In this document: piece after piece, positions 33,382 through 42,868 of the stretch
Layout of the letters: every line of letters starts with the position of its first letter
Numbering within the stretch: the stretch's first letter is position 1
Assembly: GCF_003334855.1 (NCBI RefSeq)
Contig: NZ_QOWE01000040.1
Span: forward strand, 560-49,852
Direction of reading: 5' to 3'
Source of the DNA: Larkinella punicea
Lineage (GTDB): Bacteria; Bacteroidota; Bacteroidia; Cytophagales; Spirosomataceae
DNA: 49,293 nt
Program-made: the position numbers and the translations under genes
Notes under the pieces: model-generated
Seen by the model: the letters and a program-made list of their open reading frames with translations, nothing else
Databases searched by the model: none
Told to the model about the DNA's origin: nothing

Positions 33382-34704
33382 ATGACTTTGACAACCCCTT
33401 TTCCCTACAAGGCCGGACCGAAAATTAAGGAGATTACCGTTACACCGATTGCCGTTGTCGATCCGCCCTTGCTGAATGCCGCCGGTCTGCACGCACCGTA
33501 TGCCCTCCGCACCATCGTGGAACTGGTGACGGACGACGGTATTTCGGGCATCAGTGAGATTCCGGGCAACAGCGACATTGATGCCGCTCTGGAAGCGTCA
33601 AAACCGTTGCTGATCGGACGCGACGTGTTTCAACTCCATGAAATCCGGCAGGTTCTGGTCGATCATTTCGGCACCGACACGGCGGCTCAACGGGGCGACG
33701 CGCCCTGGGATCAGCGGAAAATGGTCCATATTTTTAGTTCGATCGAAGTCGCTTGTCTGGATATTATCGGGAAAGTGGTGGGTCGTCCGGTGGTCGATCT
33801 TCTCGGCGGCAAAATGCGGGATCGGGTGCCGTTTTCGGCCTACCTGTTTTATAAATACGAAGGTGCCGGGGGCAAGCTGGCGTTCGGCACCGACCCGAAT
33901 GCGGAAGGCTGGGCCGCGGCCCGGCAAGCCAGCGCCCTGAACCCGGCCGAGATTGTCGCGCAGGCCAAAGCCATGTGTGCCGAATTCGGATTTCAGTCGA
34001 TCAAGCTGAAAGGCGGGGTTTTCGAACCCCGGCAGGAGGTCGACGCGATGTTTGCGCTCTACGAAGCGTTTGGCCCGAATGTGCCGTTGCGGATCGATCC
34101 GAACGCGCTCTGGAAAGTGGAAACCGCCATTCAATACGGTCGGGAAATGGAGCCGATTCTGGAGTATCTCGAAGATCCGGTTCGAGGACAGGCGGCTATG
34201 GCGGAGGTTCGGAAAGCCCTGAAAACGCCCCTCGCTACGAACATGTGTACGACTTCGTTCGAAGACATTCCGAACAGCATTGCCATTGGTTCGGAGGACA
34301 TTATCCTGAGCGATCACCATTTCTGGGGCGGTTTGCGGGCTTCGATGACGCTCTCCGGCATTTGCGAAACCTTCGGGCGCGGGTTGTCCATGCACTCCAA
34401 CAGCCACCTCGGCATTTCGCTGGCGGCCATGGTTCACCTCGGCGCGGCACTGCCGCAGGTTCCGTATGCGCTGGACACCCATTATCCGTGGCAGTCGGAC
34501 GAAATCATCACCGCCGGGCGATTTACCTTCGAGGAAGGGGCGGTTCTGGTTCCGCAGGAACCCGGTTTGGGCGTGGAACTGGACCGGGAAGCGCTGGCCC
34601 GACTGCACCAAAATTACCTGGATTGCGGGTTGAAAAAACGGGACGACGAACCGGAGATGCAGAAAAAACAGCCCGGCTGGAAATTTCAGTCCGTTCGCTG
34701 GTAA
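33382..34704 (+). CDS. gudD: Glucarate dehydratase (enolase superfamily)
   Basis: The 440-aa product has the GudD length. Catalytic residues are in place: K208 and K210 (IKLKGGV), metal ligands D239 and E264 (RIDPNALW, EYLEDP), D311 (ILSDHHFWGG) and H338 (MHSNSHLGIS). It removes water from D-glucarate (and L-idarate) to give 5-keto-4-deoxyglucarate, the substrate of the GarL-type aldolase encoded upstream. It is the last enzyme gene of the sugar-acid operon. Confidence 0.93.
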   Translation: MTLTTPFPYKAGPKIKEITVTPIAVVDPPLLNAAGLHAPYALRTIVELVTDDGISGISEIPGNSDIDAALEASKPLLIGRDVFQLHEIRQVLVDHFGTDTAAQRGDAPWDQRKMVHIFSSIEVACLDIIGKVVGRPVVDLLGGKMRDRVPFSAYLFYKYEGAGGKLAFGTDPNAEGWAAARQASALNPAEIVAQAKAMCAEFGFQSIKLKGGVFEPRQEVDAMFALYEAFGPNVPLRIDPNALWKVETAIQYGREMEPILEYLEDPVRGQAAMAEVRKALKTPLATNMCTTSFEDIPNSIAIGSEDIILSDHHFWGGLRASMTLSGICETFGRGLSMHSNSHLGISLAAMVHLGAALPQVPYALDTHYPWQSDEIITAGRFTFEEGAVLVPQEPGLGVELDREALARLHQNYLDCGLKKRDDEPEMQKKQPGWKFQSVRW

Positions 34705-34806
34705 ATTAGAAGAACGTGAGGAGGAACGAACCACTCCTGTCTTTGTAAGATAATTCCATTCCGGTATGCAATTAATCCAGTATCGGGATGGTTTAAGATT
34801 GCGAAG

Positions 34807-37800
34807 ATGACTCATCACAAACTCCGCGTCCGGTTCTGGCTGGGCGTTCTCTATACATTTCTGCTGCTACCGGCTGCCATCGGGCAAACGTTCAGCCACC
34901 TTAGCGTGGAAGAAGGTCTGTCGCAAAGCAGCGTGTACGCCATCGCGCAGGATCCCAGCGGATTCATGTGGTTTGGCACCCGCGACGGACTGAACCGCTA
35001 CGACTCCCGCCGGGTGGTGGTCTACAAAAACCAGAACGGCAACCCGCACAGCCTGGCTTCCAACACGATCAACAGCCTGCTGGTGGATCAACACGGGCGG
35101 CTTTGGGTCGGCACCACGAAAGGCTTGTGTCTGTTCCGGCCCGATCGGGATGATTTTCAGCGGTTTTCGTTCAACGATTCCCAGGATTCCACCATCATCA
35201 GTCTGGCGGAAGACAGCCGGGGCAATCTCTGGGTCGCCACGTTTCACGGATTATACCGCTTGCAGGTCGGCCAATCCCGGCAGTTCGAGCCGCTGGCGAA
35301 CCTGACGGAGAACCGCCGGGAGTTGAAAAACCGGCAAGTCCGAACCCTCTTCGAAGACCGTAACCGCAACCTCTGGGTCGGCACATCCGGCGGTTTGGTG
35401 CAACTCCGGCCGATGCCTTCGGGAAAATTCCAACTGACACATCATTTCCTGGAATCCACCGATGCGGTTTATCACAACGCCTTCAACAGCATCAACGCCA
35501 TGGGCGAAGACCGGGCCGGACGGCTCTGGCTGGGCACCGAACGGCACGGTATTGCGCTGTTCGACAGACAATTAAAGCGCGTTGTTTCGTGGAACACCGC
35601 ACCCGGACTGGATCTGAGCACCCAAACCATCCGAACGATTCAGGCTGACGGGAAAAGCAATTTCTGGGTGGGAACCATGTCGGGACTGCACATTGTGGCG
35701 CAGGATGGCAGCCGGTTTCGAACCCTGACCAATCAGCCCGCCGACCCCGGTTCGCTGAGCGACAACTCGGTTCGCTCCATTTTCCGCGACCGCGATGGCT
35801 CGGTCTGGGTCGGTTCCTACTACGGGGGCGTCGATCTCTACAGTCCGCTGGCCCGGCAGTTTGGGTCCTACCGCCCAATCAGTCGCGAAGGTGGAATGCC
35901 GTTCAAAATTGCGGGGCCGATGCTGCCCGCCAACGCATCGAATCAACTCTGGCTCGGCACCGAAGACCGGGGACTTTTTCTGCTCAATGCCGACAAAACC
36001 GTTGCCCGGCATTACGTCCACAATCCGAAAAACAACCAATCCTTGTCCAACGACAAGGTCAAATGCCTGCTGGCCGATGGGCCGGACGGCCTGTGGATCG
36101 GCACGTTGCAGGGATTGAATTACCTGGATTTGCGCCGACAAACCATCACCCGGTATTTGCACGAACCCAACAACCCGCGTTCGTTGCCGAACGATCGCAT
36201 TTACGACCTCAAACGCGATGCGGCAGGAATCCTCTGGATTGTGACGAACCTGGGCGGTTTGTGCCGGTTTGAGCCTGAAACAAACGCTTTTGTGCAGTTG
36301 GGGCACCGGGCCGATCAACCGAGTTCGCTCAGTTCCAACAACGCAATGAGCCTGCTCATCGATAGCCGGCAACAGTTGTGGGTCGGCACCACGAACGGCC
36401 TCAACCGGAAGGTGCCGGGTCGGGATGCCTTCGTCCGGTTTGTTCACCGCGACACCGATTCAACCTCGATCAGCAACAACCACATCACCTGTTTTCTGGA
36501 AGACCGGCAACACCGGCTTTGGATCGGCACACGCGACGGCGGTCTGAACCTGATGCGAACCGACAACCGCTCGTTCCGACACTACACCATGGCGCAGGGG
36601 TTGCCCAGCAACACGGTTTTCGGAATTCGCGAGGATCAACAGGGGCGTTTGTGGATCAGCACCGACAATGGCCTGGCCCAACTCGATCCCGACCAGTCGA
36701 AGATCATTTCCTACAACAAGCACGACGGGCTGGTTTGCAAGGAATTTACCTCCAATTCAACGCATCGGGACGCCAACGGCTATTTTTATTTTGGAGGCTA
36801 CGACGGCATTGTCTATTTTCACCCCGACAGCATTCGCCGGAACACCGCCCCGCCCCGGCTGGCGTTCACCCAGTTGCGGTTGTTCAACGAGCCGGTTACC
36901 AGCCTTTCCCCCGGCGGCATCGACTACAAACAGGGGCTTACGTTTACGCACCAGCAGAATGTTTTTTCGCTGGATTTTGCGGCTTTCAATTACATCAATT
37001 CCTTCAAAAACCGGTATGCATACCGGTTGAAAGGCTTCGATAAAGGCTGGAATTACGTGAACGAACCCCGCGCGATGTACATGAATCTGGCTCCCGGCGC
37101 GTATGTACTTCAGGTGAAAGGAGCCAACAACGACGGCATCTGGAACCCCCGGCCGCTGGAACTGAGCATTACGGTTTTGCCGCCGATCTGGAAAACCGCC
37201 TGGGCCTACATCCTTTATGCGCTGACTTTTGTGGGCTTGCTGGGACTCTGGTCGCGGTTTAACCGAAACCGCCTTCGACTGGCGCACGAACTGGAGGTGG
37301 AGCAGATCGAAAAAGCCCAACAGCAGGAACTTCACCAGACCAAACTGAACTTTTTTACGGAAATTGCGCACGAAATCCGAACGCCGTTGACGCTGGTGAT
37401 GGGGCCGCTGGAGGTGCTGACCGCCCACCGGACCGACGATGCTTTTCTGCAAAAACAACTGGCCGTCATGCGGGGCAGCACCGACCGGCTGTTGCGGCTT
37501 TTGAACCAGCTTCTCGATTTCAGAAAGCACGAAACCGGGCATATTCAGTTGCAAAAACGGCAGACGGATCTGGTGGTTTTTCTGGAAAAAATCACGGATT
37601 CGTTTCTGGAACACGCCCGTTCGCGTCAGGTCGTCCTGCTCACAGAGTCGGAAGTGACCGCTCTGCCGGTTTGGATCGACGCCGGGGAAATGGAGAAGGT
37701 GATCTACAACCTGCTGCTGAACGCATTTAAATTTACCCCGGCGGGCGGTACTATTTCTGTCCGGTTGCAGCAGGATTTTGGCGAGTCAGACGTGGCCAAT

Positions 37801-38943
37801 CGGGCGGTTATTACCGTCGAAGACACGGGTAGCGGCATTCCGGCGGATGAACTGGATCCTATTTTTAACCCATTTTATCAGGTCAATCGTTCCAAAACGC
37901 GGGATTCCGGTTTTGGACTGGGGTTGGCGCTCAGTAAAAGTATTGTCGATCAGCACCACGGTCAGATCACGGTCGAGAGTCGGGAGCAGGTGTGGCAAAC
38001 GGCTGGTTTCACGCGTTTTACGATCACTCTCCCCGTCCGCCTGCCGGGTCAATTCGAACCGGTGCCAACCGACCTGTCGACAGAACCGGAATTTGGCGTT
38101 CTTCGGCCAGCGGCTTTGATCGTGGCCCTGGAAAGCGCGAAGGAATCGGAAGAAATACCGCTTTCCGGCAAAAAACTCATTCTGGTGGTGGAAGATCAGG
38201 ACGACATCCGGGCGTATATCCGGGATTTGCTGGCCGACACCGCCCAGGTGATCGAAGCGGCTGACGGACTGACGGCGTGGGAAAAAGCATCGCAGGTGTT
38301 GCCCGATCTGATCATCACTGACGTCGCCATGCCGGTGATGGACGGTTTTACGCTGACGCACCGCATCAAATCCGATCCGCGCACCAGCCACATTCCGGTC
38401 ATTATGCTCACGGCCAAAGGCACGACCGACGATCAGTTGGTGGGGCTGCAAACCGGTGCCGACGACTACGTGACCAAGCCCTTTCACCCGGTTTTGCTCC
38501 AGGCCCGCGTCCGCAACCTGCTGTTGTTGCGGGAGCAGTTGCGGGCCAAATACCACCGGATCGTGACGCTGCAACCGCAGGCGCAGCAACTGGATCACCC
38601 CGACGATAAATTCCTGAATCAGTTGATGACGGTTTTGGACGCGCACCTCAGCGATGCCGATTTCAACGTGACCAGTCTGGTGGGCGAAATGGGCATGAGC
38701 CGCCCGGTTTTGTTCCGCAAAGTAAAAATGCTGACCGGTTTGTCCGTCATTGACCTGTTGCGAACCACCCGCCTGAAAAAAGCGGAGAACCTGCTGAAAC
38801 AGAAGAAAGCCAGCGTGTCGGAAATCGCTTTTGCGGTCGGTTTCAGCGATCCCCGGTATTTCAGCCGGGCTTTCCGCGCCCAGTTTGGCGTGACGCCGAC
38901 GGAGTATAGCAATCAGGTTAACGAGTCGGCTTTGCGTGTTTAG
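34807..38943 (+). CDS. Hybrid two-component system regulator (HTCS)
   Basis: One 1378-aa chain holds a signal sequence, about 13-14 Reg_prop beta-propeller repeats (WFGTRDGLNRYD, LWVGTTKGLCLF, LWIGTRDGGLNLM), a Y_Y_Y domain (YRLKGFDKGWNYV), a TM segment near 800, HisKA with H855 (EIAHEIRTPLTLVMGP), HATPase (EDTGSGIP, GFGLGLALSK), a receiver with D1172 (LIITDVAMPVMDG) and an AraC-type HTH (VGFSDPRYFSRAFRAQFGVT). Such HTCS proteins bind an oligosaccharide breakdown product in the periplasm and activate the neighbouring PUL. It follows gudD by 102 bp and probably has its own promoter. Confidence 0.95.
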   Translation: MTHHKLRVRFWLGVLYTFLLLPAAIGQTFSHLSVEEGLSQSSVYAIAQDPSGFMWFGTRDGLNRYDSRRVVVYKNQNGNPHSLASNTINSLLVDQHGRLWVGTTKGLCLFRPDRDDFQRFSFNDSQDSTIISLAEDSRGNLWVATFHGLYRLQVGQSRQFEPLANLTENRRELKNRQVRTLFEDRNRNLWVGTSGGLVQLRPMPSGKFQLTHHFLESTDAVYHNAFNSINAMGEDRAGRLWLGTERHGIALFDRQLKRVVSWNTAPGLDLSTQTIRTIQADGKSNFWVGTMSGLHIVAQDGSRFRTLTNQPADPGSLSDNSVRSIFRDRDGSVWVGSYYGGVDLYSPLARQFGSYRPISREGGMPFKIAGPMLPANASNQLWLGTEDRGLFLLNADKTVARHYVHNPKNNQSLSNDKVKCLLADGPDGLWIGTLQGLNYLDLRRQTITRYLHEPNNPRSLPNDRIYDLKRDAAGILWIVTNLGGLCRFEPETNAFVQLGHRADQPSSLSSNNAMSLLIDSRQQLWVGTTNGLNRKVPGRDAFVRFVHRDTDSTSISNNHITCFLEDRQHRLWIGTRDGGLNLMRTDNRSFRHYTMAQGLPSNTVFGIREDQQGRLWISTDNGLAQLDPDQSKIISYNKHDGLVCKEFTSNSTHRDANGYFYFGGYDGIVYFHPDSIRRNTAPPRLAFTQLRLFNEPVTSLSPGGIDYKQGLTFTHQQNVFSLDFAAFNYINSFKNRYAYRLKGFDKGWNYVNEPRAMYMNLAPGAYVLQVKGANNDGIWNPRPLELSITVLPPIWKTAWAYILYALTFVGLLGLWSRFNRNRLRLAHELEVEQIEKAQQQELHQTKLNFFTEIAHEIRTPLTLVMGPLEVLTAHRTDDAFLQKQLAVMRGSTDRLLRLLNQLLDFRKHETGHIQLQKRQTDLVVFLEKITDSFLEHARSRQVVLLTESEVTALPVWIDAGEMEKVIYNLLLNAFKFTPAGGTISVRLQQDFGESDVANRAVITVEDTGSGIPADELDPIFNPFYQVNRSKTRDSGFGLGLALSKSIVDQHHGQITVESREQVWQTAGFTRFTITLPVRLPGQFEPVPTDLSTEPEFGVLRPAALIVALESAKESEEIPLSGKKLILVVEDQDDIRAYIRDLLADTAQVIEAADGLTAWEKASQVLPDLIITDVAMPVMDGFTLTHRIKSDPRTSHIPVIMLTAKGTTDDQLVGLQTGADDYVTKPFHPVLLQARVRNLLLLREQLRAKYHRIVTLQPQAQQLDHPDDKFLNQLMTVLDAHLSDADFNVTSLVGEMGMSRPVLFRKVKMLTGLSVIDLLRTTRLKKAENLLKQKKASVSEIAFAVGFSDPRYFSRAFRAQFGVTPTEYSNQVNESALRV

Positions 38944-39266
38944 TGCGGAGCTTCTCCTCCGTTGGGGCCGTAAAAAATCACCCACGTACTGAAATCAGGG
39001 GTAAAGTTTTCGAAGCGGTGAACGACGCCCGCCTGGACGAACAAGACATCGCCCGGCTGAAAAGCGGTTTTGGTTTCTCCATTCAAAAACTCACCGGTGC
39101 CGCTGATTACTACGTAGAGTTCGTCCTGTTCGTGAGGTTGCTGGAGATCGATCCGGTCGGGTTTGTAGAGTTCAACCACCATCGAGCCGTGTTGCATGAC
39201 GGTCGTGAACACGCTCCCGGTCGTCTGCTGAAGCTGGGCGACGGCCTGTTGGACAGAGATTTGCAT
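38940..39266 (-). CDS. Single-domain cupin protein
   Basis: The 108-aa product has the cupin motifs PHEQDELYVVISGTGEF (H45, E49) and GDVLFVQAGVVHRFENF (H83). The second His of the usual HxH is missing, so metal binding may be weak. Its stop overlaps the HTCS stop by 4 bp, tail to tail. KdgF, which linearises unsaturated uronates, is a cupin of similar size, but the motifs here are too generic to assign it. The function is unknown. Confidence 0.75.
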   Translation of the reverse strand: MQISVQQAVAQLQQTTGSVFTTVMQHGSMVVELYKPDRIDLQQPHEQDELYVVISGTGEFLNGETKTAFQPGDVLFVQAGVVHRFENFTPDFSTWVIFYGPNGGEAPH

Positions 39267-39313
39267 TGACGTAAAGGCTGATCATTTTTCAAATAAAGTA
39301 CTTTTCTTGCAGG

Positions 39314-40060
39314 ATGAAAAAGACTATTCTCATTACGGGCGGGAGCCGGGGAATTGGAGCGGCAACCGCCTATCTGGCCGCTGAAAAAGGGTACGCGGTC
39401 GGTATCAATTACCTGACAAATCAGGCAGCGGCCGAAAAAATTGTGGATTCTATCCGGCAACAGGGCGGAAAAGCTGCGGCTTACGCAGCCGATGTCTCGT
39501 CGGAGCCGCAGGTCACCGATCTGTTTAACGCCCTTGACCGCGACTTTGGCCCCCTGCATGCCCTGGTCAACAATGTTGGTATTCTGGAAAAGCAACAGCG
39601 GGTCGAGGAAATGGATGCGAGTCGTTTGCAGCGCATTTTTACCACCAACGTAGTGAGTTGTTTTCTGTGTTCAAAAGAAGCGGTTTTGCGGATGTCTACC
39701 CGACACGGCGGGGCAGGGGGAGCAATCGTGAACGTTTCGTCGATTGCGGCCCGTACCGGCTCCCCCGGCGAATACGTCGATTATGCCGCTTCCAAGGGCG
39801 CGATGGACAGTTTAACACTGGGGCTGTCGAAAGAAGTCGCCGGCGAAGGCATCCGGGTCAATGCCGTCCGGCCGGCGTTCATTTATACCGATATTCATGC
39901 CAGCGGGGGGGAACCCAACCGGGTCGAGCGGGTCAAGGAAACCGTTCCCATGAAACGGGGTGGGCAGCCCGAAGAAGTGGCCCGGGCCATTTTGTGGTTA
40001 CTGTCGGATGAAGCGTCGTATTCGACCGGTATTTTCATCGATGTGACCGGAGGTAGATAA
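39314..40060 (+). CDS. SDR-family oxidoreductase
   Basis: The 248-aa classical short-chain dehydrogenase has cofactor motif TGGSRGIGAA, NNVG, a serine in NVSSIAA and the catalytic pair Y157-x3-K161 (YAASK). The C-terminus SYSTGIFIDVTGGR is typical. Uronate pathways often use an SDR to reduce 4-deoxy-5-keto-uronate, so a link to the adjacent lyase genes is possible. The substrate cannot be read from the sequence. It is divergent from the cupin gene by 47 bp. Confidence 0.85.
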   Translation: MKKTILITGGSRGIGAATAYLAAEKGYAVGINYLTNQAAAEKIVDSIRQQGGKAAAYAADVSSEPQVTDLFNALDRDFGPLHALVNNVGILEKQQRVEEMDASRLQRIFTTNVVSCFLCSKEAVLRMSTRHGGAGGAIVNVSSIAARTGSPGEYVDYAASKGAMDSLTLGLSKEVAGEGIRVNAVRPAFIYTDIHASGGEPNRVERVKETVPMKRGGQPEEVARAILWLLSDEASYSTGIFIDVTGGR

Positions 40061-40204
40061 TTCGGGCTTGGTTAACAAAGAATAGGGTTATTTTTTTAAA
40101 ATGACTGATAATCTGTGGCAAAATTTAGCTTTTTTACGACATTGTTGAAGAATGGACCTTTCTTTGCAAGCTAACATCCTATTCCAACCCACCTCGTACG
40201 TTTC

Positions 40205-41632
40205 ATGGAAAACCTTGTCAATGCCATTAATGACATTATCTGGAGTAATGCGCTGATCGTCCTGTGCCTCGGCGTCGGTGTTTATTTTTCAATCATCACC
40301 CGGTTTTTGCAGGTACGCTACCTCAAAGACATGGTTCAGTTGCTGTTTGGCGGCAAATCATCCGCAAAAGGGGTCAGCTCCTTTCAGGCTTTTGCCATTG
40401 CCATTTCGGGCCGGGTCGGAACCGGAAACATTGCCGGTGTTGCCACGGCCATCGCCATGGGCGGGCCGGGCGCAGTCTTCTGGATGTGGACCATTGCCTT
40501 TTTAGGCGCGGCATCAGCCTTCATCGAAGCTACGCTGGGTCAGATTTACAAGCAGGTGAAAGACGGCCAATACCGCGGTGGCCCGGCCTATTACATCGAA
40601 AAAGGGCTTGGAATTCAATGGTATGCGACGCTGTTTGCCATTGCAACGGTTCTGAGTACTGCCTTATTTTTGCCCGGTGTTCAAAGCAACAGCATTGCCA
40701 TCAGTGCCCAAAATGCGTTTCAAATCCCGGTGGCCGTTACCGGCGGCATTGTGACGCTCCTGTTGAGCCTGATCATCTTCGGCGGGGTAAAACGCATCGG
40801 GAAAGTGGCCGAGATTGTCGTTCCGTTTATGGCCGGGGCCTACATCCTGATGGCCGTTATCATCATTGTCATGAACATCACCGAAATCCCCTCAGTGATG
40901 AGCCTCATCGTTCGGTCGGCGTTTGATCTGGAACCGCTCTACAGTGGCGTTTTCGGCATGGCCGTGGCCTGGGGCGTGAAAAGAGGCATCTACTCCAATG
41001 AAGCCGGTCAGGGAACGGCCCCGCACGCGGCCGCAGCCGCCGAAACCAGCCATCCCGCCAAACAGGGGCTGGTGCAGGCATTTTCGGTGTATGTCGATAC
41101 GCTGTTCGTCTGTACTGCCACCGCCTTCATGATTTTGTTTACGGGCCAATACAATGTCGTGAATCCGAAAGGCGGTTTTCTGGTCGAAAACATCCCCGGC
41201 GCGGCCATTGGGGGCGAATACACGCAAATGGCTATCAACACCCACTTCCCGTCGTTTGGGGGAGGTTTTGTGGCGGTATCGTTGTTTTTCTTTGCGTTTA
41301 CCACCATTATGGCCTACTACTACATCGCAGAAACGAATTTGAGCTACCTGGATCAGAAAAAGAACAGCAAAACCTTGTTGCTGGCCCTTCGCATTCTGAT
41401 TCTGGGTGCAACCTTTTACGGCTCGGTCAAAACGGCGGCTCTGGCCTGGACGCTGGGCGACATCGGCGTGGGCATCATGGCCTGGCTCAATATTATTGCC
41501 ATCGTTCTCTTGCGAAAACCGGCGTTGCTGGCGCTGAAAGACTACCAGGCTCAGAAAAAAGCGGGGAAAGATCCTGTTTTCAATCCGAGAGAATTGGGTA
41601 TTAAAAACGCCGATGAATGGGAGAAATCCTGA
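40205..41632 (+). CDS. AGCS-family alanine/glycine:cation symporter
   Basis: The 475-aa membrane protein contains GRVGTGNIAGVATAIAMGG, the sodium and amino-acid binding signature, plus GQIYKQVKDGQYRGGPAYY and RGIYSNEAGQGTAPHAAA. It imports alanine or glycine with sodium. A T-rich 140-bp leader precedes it; TTTCTTTG at 40159-40166 is a partial match to the Bacteroidota -7 box. No clear pathway link to its neighbours. Confidence 0.92.
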   Translation: MENLVNAINDIIWSNALIVLCLGVGVYFSIITRFLQVRYLKDMVQLLFGGKSSAKGVSSFQAFAIAISGRVGTGNIAGVATAIAMGGPGAVFWMWTIAFLGAASAFIEATLGQIYKQVKDGQYRGGPAYYIEKGLGIQWYATLFAIATVLSTALFLPGVQSNSIAISAQNAFQIPVAVTGGIVTLLLSLIIFGGVKRIGKVAEIVVPFMAGAYILMAVIIIVMNITEIPSVMSLIVRSAFDLEPLYSGVFGMAVAWGVKRGIYSNEAGQGTAPHAAAAAETSHPAKQGLVQAFSVYVDTLFVCTATAFMILFTGQYNVVNPKGGFLVENIPGAAIGGEYTQMAINTHFPSFGGGFVAVSLFFFAFTTIMAYYYIAETNLSYLDQKKNSKTLLLALRILILGATFYGSVKTAALAWTLGDIGVGIMAWLNIIAIVLLRKPALLALKDYQAQKKAGKDPVFNPRELGIKNADEWEKS

Positions 41633-41652
41633 AACGGGCGACGGTTCCGGTT

Positions 41653-42855
41653 TTAGAACAGCGGTTTTTTCTCGTTCAGCTTCTTCGCCCGCAACAACGC
41701 TTCCAGGTAATAGTAATCGGCATAAACCAGCGGCACATCCCGCTCGAATGTCTTCGCGCCCGTGCTGTGCAGGAGCAGAAAACCGTGGTTTTTTCCGACC
41801 GGTGAAGCATAACTTTTCGACAAACTGGTGATGACCTGATCGGCTTTGGCCCGGTAGCGGGCGTTGCCGGAACCGTAGGTGCTCAGTTCATACAGGGCCG
41901 AAGCCATTACGGCTGCCGCCGACACATCGCGCAGCTCGTTCGGAATGCCGGGCGCATCATAATCGTAATACGGCACCAGATCGGCGGGCATCCGGGGGTG
42001 ATCGAGCATAAACCGGGCAATGGCTTCGGCCTGTTTCAGAAACTGCGGATCTTTGGTTTCGCGGTAACAAAGCGTGTAGCCGTACAACCCCCAGGCCTGG
42101 CCGCGCGACCAGGCCGACGCGTCGTTGAAGCCCTGGTGCGTGTTTTTCTTCAAAACTTTCCCGGTTAGTGTATCATAATCGACCACGTGAAAGGAACTGT
42201 GATCGGGGCGGTAATGGTTTTTTAGCGTTGTTTTGGCGTGCGTAACCGCTATTTTGTAGAAACTCGAATCGCCCGTCAGTCGCGTGGCCGCAAACAGCAA
42301 TTCCAGATTCATCATGTTGTCGATGATCACCGGACACTGCCAGACTTCCTTGTGGTGGTCCCACGACCGGATGATGCCCGCCGTCGGTTTAAACCGTTTG
42401 CTCAACGATTTGGCTCCCTGAATAATGACCTCGCGGTACGCCGGATCGCGCGTCAGCCGAAAACCGTTGCCGTAGCTGCAATAGATTTTGAAACCCATGT
42501 CGTGCGTACCGGCATTCATCTTCTCGGCTTCCAGGTTGACCGTGTAGAACCGGGCCTGGGTGGCCCATTCTTTTTTGCCGGTAAATTCGTAGAGGTACCA
42601 CAGTTCGCCGGGGAAAAAACCGCTCGTCCAGTCGCGGGCGGGCACGAGCTGCAACGCACCAGCTTCATTCAACGTTCGGGGTGAGACCCAAAGCGGTTTA
42701 TTGCTGCTCGGTTTTTTATCGATAGCGGCTACTTCACTCAGCATCAGCCGCGTTTGCTGTTCCGCTCGATCGAACAGGGTTTTGATCCGGGTGTTGGGGA
42801 CGAAACCGGTCAGCAGACCCAGCACTGCCAGTAGTGAGATGGTTATTTTTTTCAT
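41653..42855 (-). CDS. GH88 unsaturated glucuronyl hydrolase
   Basis: ATG 42855 (MKKITISLLAVLGLLTGF) gives 400 aa with a signal peptide; the longer frame overlaps the lyase gene. GH88 landmarks are the catalytic D179 in VIIDNMMNLELLF, SAWSRGQAWGLYGY, RDVSAAAVMASALYEL and YADYYYLEALLR. It removes the 4,5-unsaturated uronic acid left by a polysaccharide lyase. The start lies 13 bp after the stop of the upstream lyase gene, so the two form an operon. It ends 20 bp from the convergent symporter gene. Confidence 0.9.
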   Translation of the reverse strand: MKKITISLLAVLGLLTGFVPNTRIKTLFDRAEQQTRLMLSEVAAIDKKPSSNKPLWVSPRTLNEAGALQLVPARDWTSGFFPGELWYLYEFTGKKEWATQARFYTVNLEAEKMNAGTHDMGFKIYCSYGNGFRLTRDPAYREVIIQGAKSLSKRFKPTAGIIRSWDHHKEVWQCPVIIDNMMNLELLFAATRLTGDSSFYKIAVTHAKTTLKNHYRPDHSSFHVVDYDTLTGKVLKKNTHQGFNDASAWSRGQAWGLYGYTLCYRETKDPQFLKQAEAIARFMLDHPRMPADLVPYYDYDAPGIPNELRDVSAAAVMASALYELSTYGSGNARYRAKADQVITSLSKSYASPVGKNHGFLLLHSTGAKTFERDVPLVYADYYYLEALLRAKKLNEKKPLF

Positions 42856-42868
42856 TAGTATGGAGACA

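Noticed and set aside
33598-34818. 406-codon minus-strand ORF opposite gudD
   Set aside because: Antisense shadow; all catalytic motifs of glucarate dehydratase are on the plus strand.
37786-38985. 399-codon minus-strand ORF opposite the HTCS
   Set aside because: Shadow of the kinase/receiver/AraC region with no protein-like motifs.
38940-39266. Assigning the cupin as KdgF
   Set aside because: Size and uronate context fit, but only generic cupin motifs are visible and one metal-binding His is missing.
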